Below are positions 7,299 to 8,526 of a DNA stretch of 8,526 nucleotides, in pieces. Below the pieces are notes generated by a model. It had not been told where the DNA came from. It worked only from the letters and a program-made list of their open reading frames with translations, and made no database searches. Position numbers and translations under genes: made by a program. The stretch lies in assembly GCA_018699755.1 (NCBI GenBank), contig JABIRQ010000458.1, forward strand, positions 1-8,526, read 5' to 3'. Positions within the stretch are counted from its first letter, which is position 1. Each line of letters opens with the position of its first letter. Origin of the DNA: Rhodospirillaceae bacterium (GTDB lineage: Bacteria; Pseudomonadota; Alphaproteobacteria; CADEGL01).

Positions 7299-7327
7299 TT
7301 GCGAATGAGATCGATTCGCAATATACA
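7299..7327 (+). promoter_or_regulatory. Promoter overlapped by a Fur-like operator
   Basis: TTGCGA (7299-7304) and TATACA (7322-7327) are each 4 of 6 to consensus with exactly 17 bp between them. A perfect inverted repeat, TTGCGAAT (7299-7306) and ATTCGCAA (7314-7321) with 7 nt between the arms, covers the -35 box and the whole spacer. Its left half, GCGAATGAGA, resembles the 7-1-7 half-site of Fur boxes (AATGANAA type); the central bases depart from the classic form. A regulator bound here would block RNA polymerase. As the next gene is an Fe(III)-binding protein, a Fur-family or other iron-responsive repressor is inferred. Confidence 0.6.
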
Positions 7328-7380
7328 GACCGCATCGCCGGGTTGACCGGCGGCAAACCCCGAGCGGGACGGAGATGGTG

Positions 7381-8442
7381 ATGCAGGCAAGGTTCGAAAT
7401 GCGGCGCTGGTTTACGGGAAAGGCGCTGCTGGCCGCGGGCGCGCTGATTGCGGCGGCCACTGCATTCGATGCCGGCCGCGCTTTGGCGGCGAGCGAGGTC
7501 AATGTGTATTCGACCCGGCAGGAGTACCTGATCTCACCGTTCCTGGACCGTTTCGAGGAAGAGACCGGCACCAAGGTCAATGTCGTCTTCATCAAGGAAG
7601 GCCTGATCGAGCGGTTGAAGGCCGAAGGCCGGAATACCCCGGCCGATGTCGTGCTTGCCGTCGATATCGCGAATCTGGCCGCGCTCAAGCGGGCCGATCT
7701 GCTGCAGCCGATCAAATCCGCGGTGCTGGACGAGAACGTTCCCCCGGCCTTCCGGGACCCGGAAGGCGAGTGGGTCGGCCTGACCACCCGGGCGCGCGTG
7801 ATCTATTACTCGAAGGAGCGGGTCGATCCGGCCGAGTTGTCGACCTACGAGGATCTGACCGATCCGAAATGGAAAGGGCGTATCTGCGTCCGCACCGGCA
7901 ATCACGACTACAACGTGGCACTGGTCGCCTCGCTGATCGCCGCCCATGGCGAAGAAAAAGCGGAGGAAATCGTCCGCGGCGTGGTCGCCAACTTCGCTCG
8001 CAAGCCCCAGGGCAACGACCGCGCCCAGGTCAAGGCCGTGAAGGAGGGCGAATGCGACATCGCCATCGGCAACACCTATTACATGGGCAAGATGGCGACC
8101 AATGACGAGAAGCCAGAGGAGAAGGAGTGGGCGGCCGCCACGGCGATCTTCTTCCCCAATGCCGACGGCCGGGGCACCCATGTGAACATCTCCGGCGCAG
8201 CCCTCGCCAAGCACGCGCCGCATTCCGAGGCGGGCATCGCCTTGATCGAATTCCTTTCGGGGGACGAGGCCCAGGCGATGTACGCGAAGGACAACTTCGA
8301 ATATCCGATCAAGGCGGGTGTGGCCCTCGATTCCATGGTCGCATCCTGGGGCGTCTTGAAGCCGGACACCGTGAACCTGCAGAAGATCGCGGACCTTTCG
8401 CCGGCCGCCCAGAAATTGATCGACCGGGTCGGCTGGCAGTAG
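7381..8442 (+). CDS. fbpA: Fe(III) ABC transporter substrate-binding protein (FbpA/FutA family)
   Basis: This is a periplasmic ferric-iron-binding protein that would deliver Fe(III) to an inner-membrane ABC permease. The start at 7381 is preferred over the ATG at 7375, because GGAG (7371-7374) lies 6 nt before 7381 but touches 7375. The 353-residue product begins with an export signal: RRWFTGK (8-14), a small-residue hydrophobic stretch (15-29) and a likely cleavage after RALA (Ala36). The RR-x-F-x-x-K pattern and the arginine in the c-region suggest the Tat route, known for some FutA-type proteins. The mature part opens with VYSTRQEYLISPF (from 42), carries Tyr142-Tyr143 in ARVIYYSKERV and the paired tyrosines 233-234 in GNTYYMGKM, the usual iron-ligand pair of the family. 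KWKGRICVRTG and AMYAKDNFEYPI are further family landmarks. The length is normal. It sits behind a dyad-covered promoter and 25 bp before the probable permease. Symbol by family; afuA, idiA or futA are equally used. Confidence 0.93.
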   Translation: MQARFEMRRWFTGKALLAAGALIAAATAFDAGRALAASEVNVYSTRQEYLISPFLDRFEEETGTKVNVVFIKEGLIERLKAEGRNTPADVVLAVDIANLAALKRADLLQPIKSAVLDENVPPAFRDPEGEWVGLTTRARVIYYSKERVDPAELSTYEDLTDPKWKGRICVRTGNHDYNVALVASLIAAHGEEKAEEIVRGVVANFARKPQGNDRAQVKAVKEGECDIAIGNTYYMGKMATNDEKPEEKEWAAATAIFFPNADGRGTHVNISGAALAKHAPHSEAGIALIEFLSGDEAQAMYAKDNFEYPIKAGVALDSMVASWGVLKPDTVNLQKIADLSPAAQKLIDRVGWQ

Positions 8443-8450
8443 GCGGCGGG

Positions 8451-8494
8451 GCCGAGGCGACGGCGGCATGACCGCACAGCAATTCGGCCTCGGC
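8451..8494 (+). other. Inverted repeat enclosing the start of the permease gene
   Basis: GCCGAGGC (8451-8458) and GCCTCGGC (8487-8494) are perfect 8-bp arms separated by 28 nt; the ATG at 8468 lies in the loop. In the transcript this GC-only stem, beginning 8 nt after the binding-protein stop, could protect the upstream message or lower initiation of the permease, giving more binding protein than permease. No T-tract follows. Confidence 0.45.
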
Positions 8495-8526
8495 ACCCCC
8501 AGCGGCGGGCGCGGCGGGACATTGCC
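8468..8526 (+). CDS. Start of probable Fe(III) ABC permease (cut by window edge)
   Basis: An open frame starts at ATG 8468, 25 bp after the iron-binding protein, and runs off the window after 19 complete codons (beginning MTAQQFGLGTPSGG). The visible residues are a polar, glycine-rich cytoplasmic tail with no family motif. The permease assignment therefore rests on context: binding-protein genes of this family are usually followed by a two-domain FbpB-type membrane permease. The ribosome-binding site is weak (GAGG at 8454-8457, inside the left arm of an inverted repeat), so translation may be coupled to or limited by the upstream gene. Confidence 0.5.
   Translation, partial: MTAQQFGLGTPSGGRGGTL

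Noticed and set aside
6433..7356. A 307-codon open frame on the minus strand
   Set aside because: It is antisense to the GT9-like domain and would cross the promoter-operator at 7299-7327; no motif is recognisable.
7534..8496. A 320-codon open frame on the minus strand
   Set aside because: It is a shadow of the iron-binding protein gene, whose signal peptide and tyrosine motifs establish the plus strand as coding.
1..8526. A novel multi-gene defence, mobile or biosynthetic system
   Set aside because: The genes are a broken permease, DUF1489, putA, a TPR-transferase and an iron transporter. They show spacing and composition of ordinary chromosome, without integrase, nuclease, toxin-antitoxin pairs, array repeats or biosynthetic enzymes.

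Overview
The window is GC-rich, gene-dense DNA, most likely from an alphaproteobacterium; a Rhodospirillales-type lineage is possible but not provable here. The clues are a DUF1489-family gene (a family largely confined to Alphaproteobacteria), a short bifunctional PutA without the DNA-binding module, intergenic palindromic repeats of the CCCTCTCCC/GGGAGAGGG type, and a GTG and a TTG start, each backed by a Shine-Dalgarno match. All supportable genes lie on the + strand. The long minus-strand open frames are codon-bias shadows.

Layout. Positions 1-269 are intergenic and hold a compound palindromic repeat (17-114), a tight dyad (136-152) and a possible -10 box. Positions 270-1597 encode an SLC13/DASS-family permease that is broken: its frame shifts near 680, apparently through a deletion that removed the first signature hairpin. 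A 15-bp tandem duplication spans its stop codon, and a long inverted repeat (1641-1691) lies just before the DUF1489 gene (1703-2137). Next come putA (proline to glutamate, GTG start at 2240, to 5413) and a protein of about nine TPR units fused to a GT9/heptosyltransferase-like domain (TTG start at 5506, to 7284). Last is an Fe(III) ABC transporter operon: substrate-binding protein 7381-8442, followed at 8468 by what is probably the permease, cut by the window edge.

How the genes relate. Only the last two form a clear operon. The binding protein captures ferric iron in the periplasm and would pass it to the inner-membrane permease. In front of it, a perfect 8-bp inverted repeat lies exactly over the -35 box and spacer of a predicted promoter, as expected for repression by an iron-sensing regulator of Fur type. 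PutA makes glutamate and feeds electrons to the quinone pool; no putR or putP lies beside it. The permease, DUF1489 and TPR genes have no evident shared pathway and are separated by gaps of about 90-105 bp, so this is mostly ordinary chromosome rather than a mobile island. I see no tRNA, rRNA, CRISPR, IS or phage genes, and no convincing new multi-gene system. The best leads are the permease deletion, the iron operator-promoter, the Tat-like signal on the iron-binding protein and the inverted repeat enclosing the permease start.
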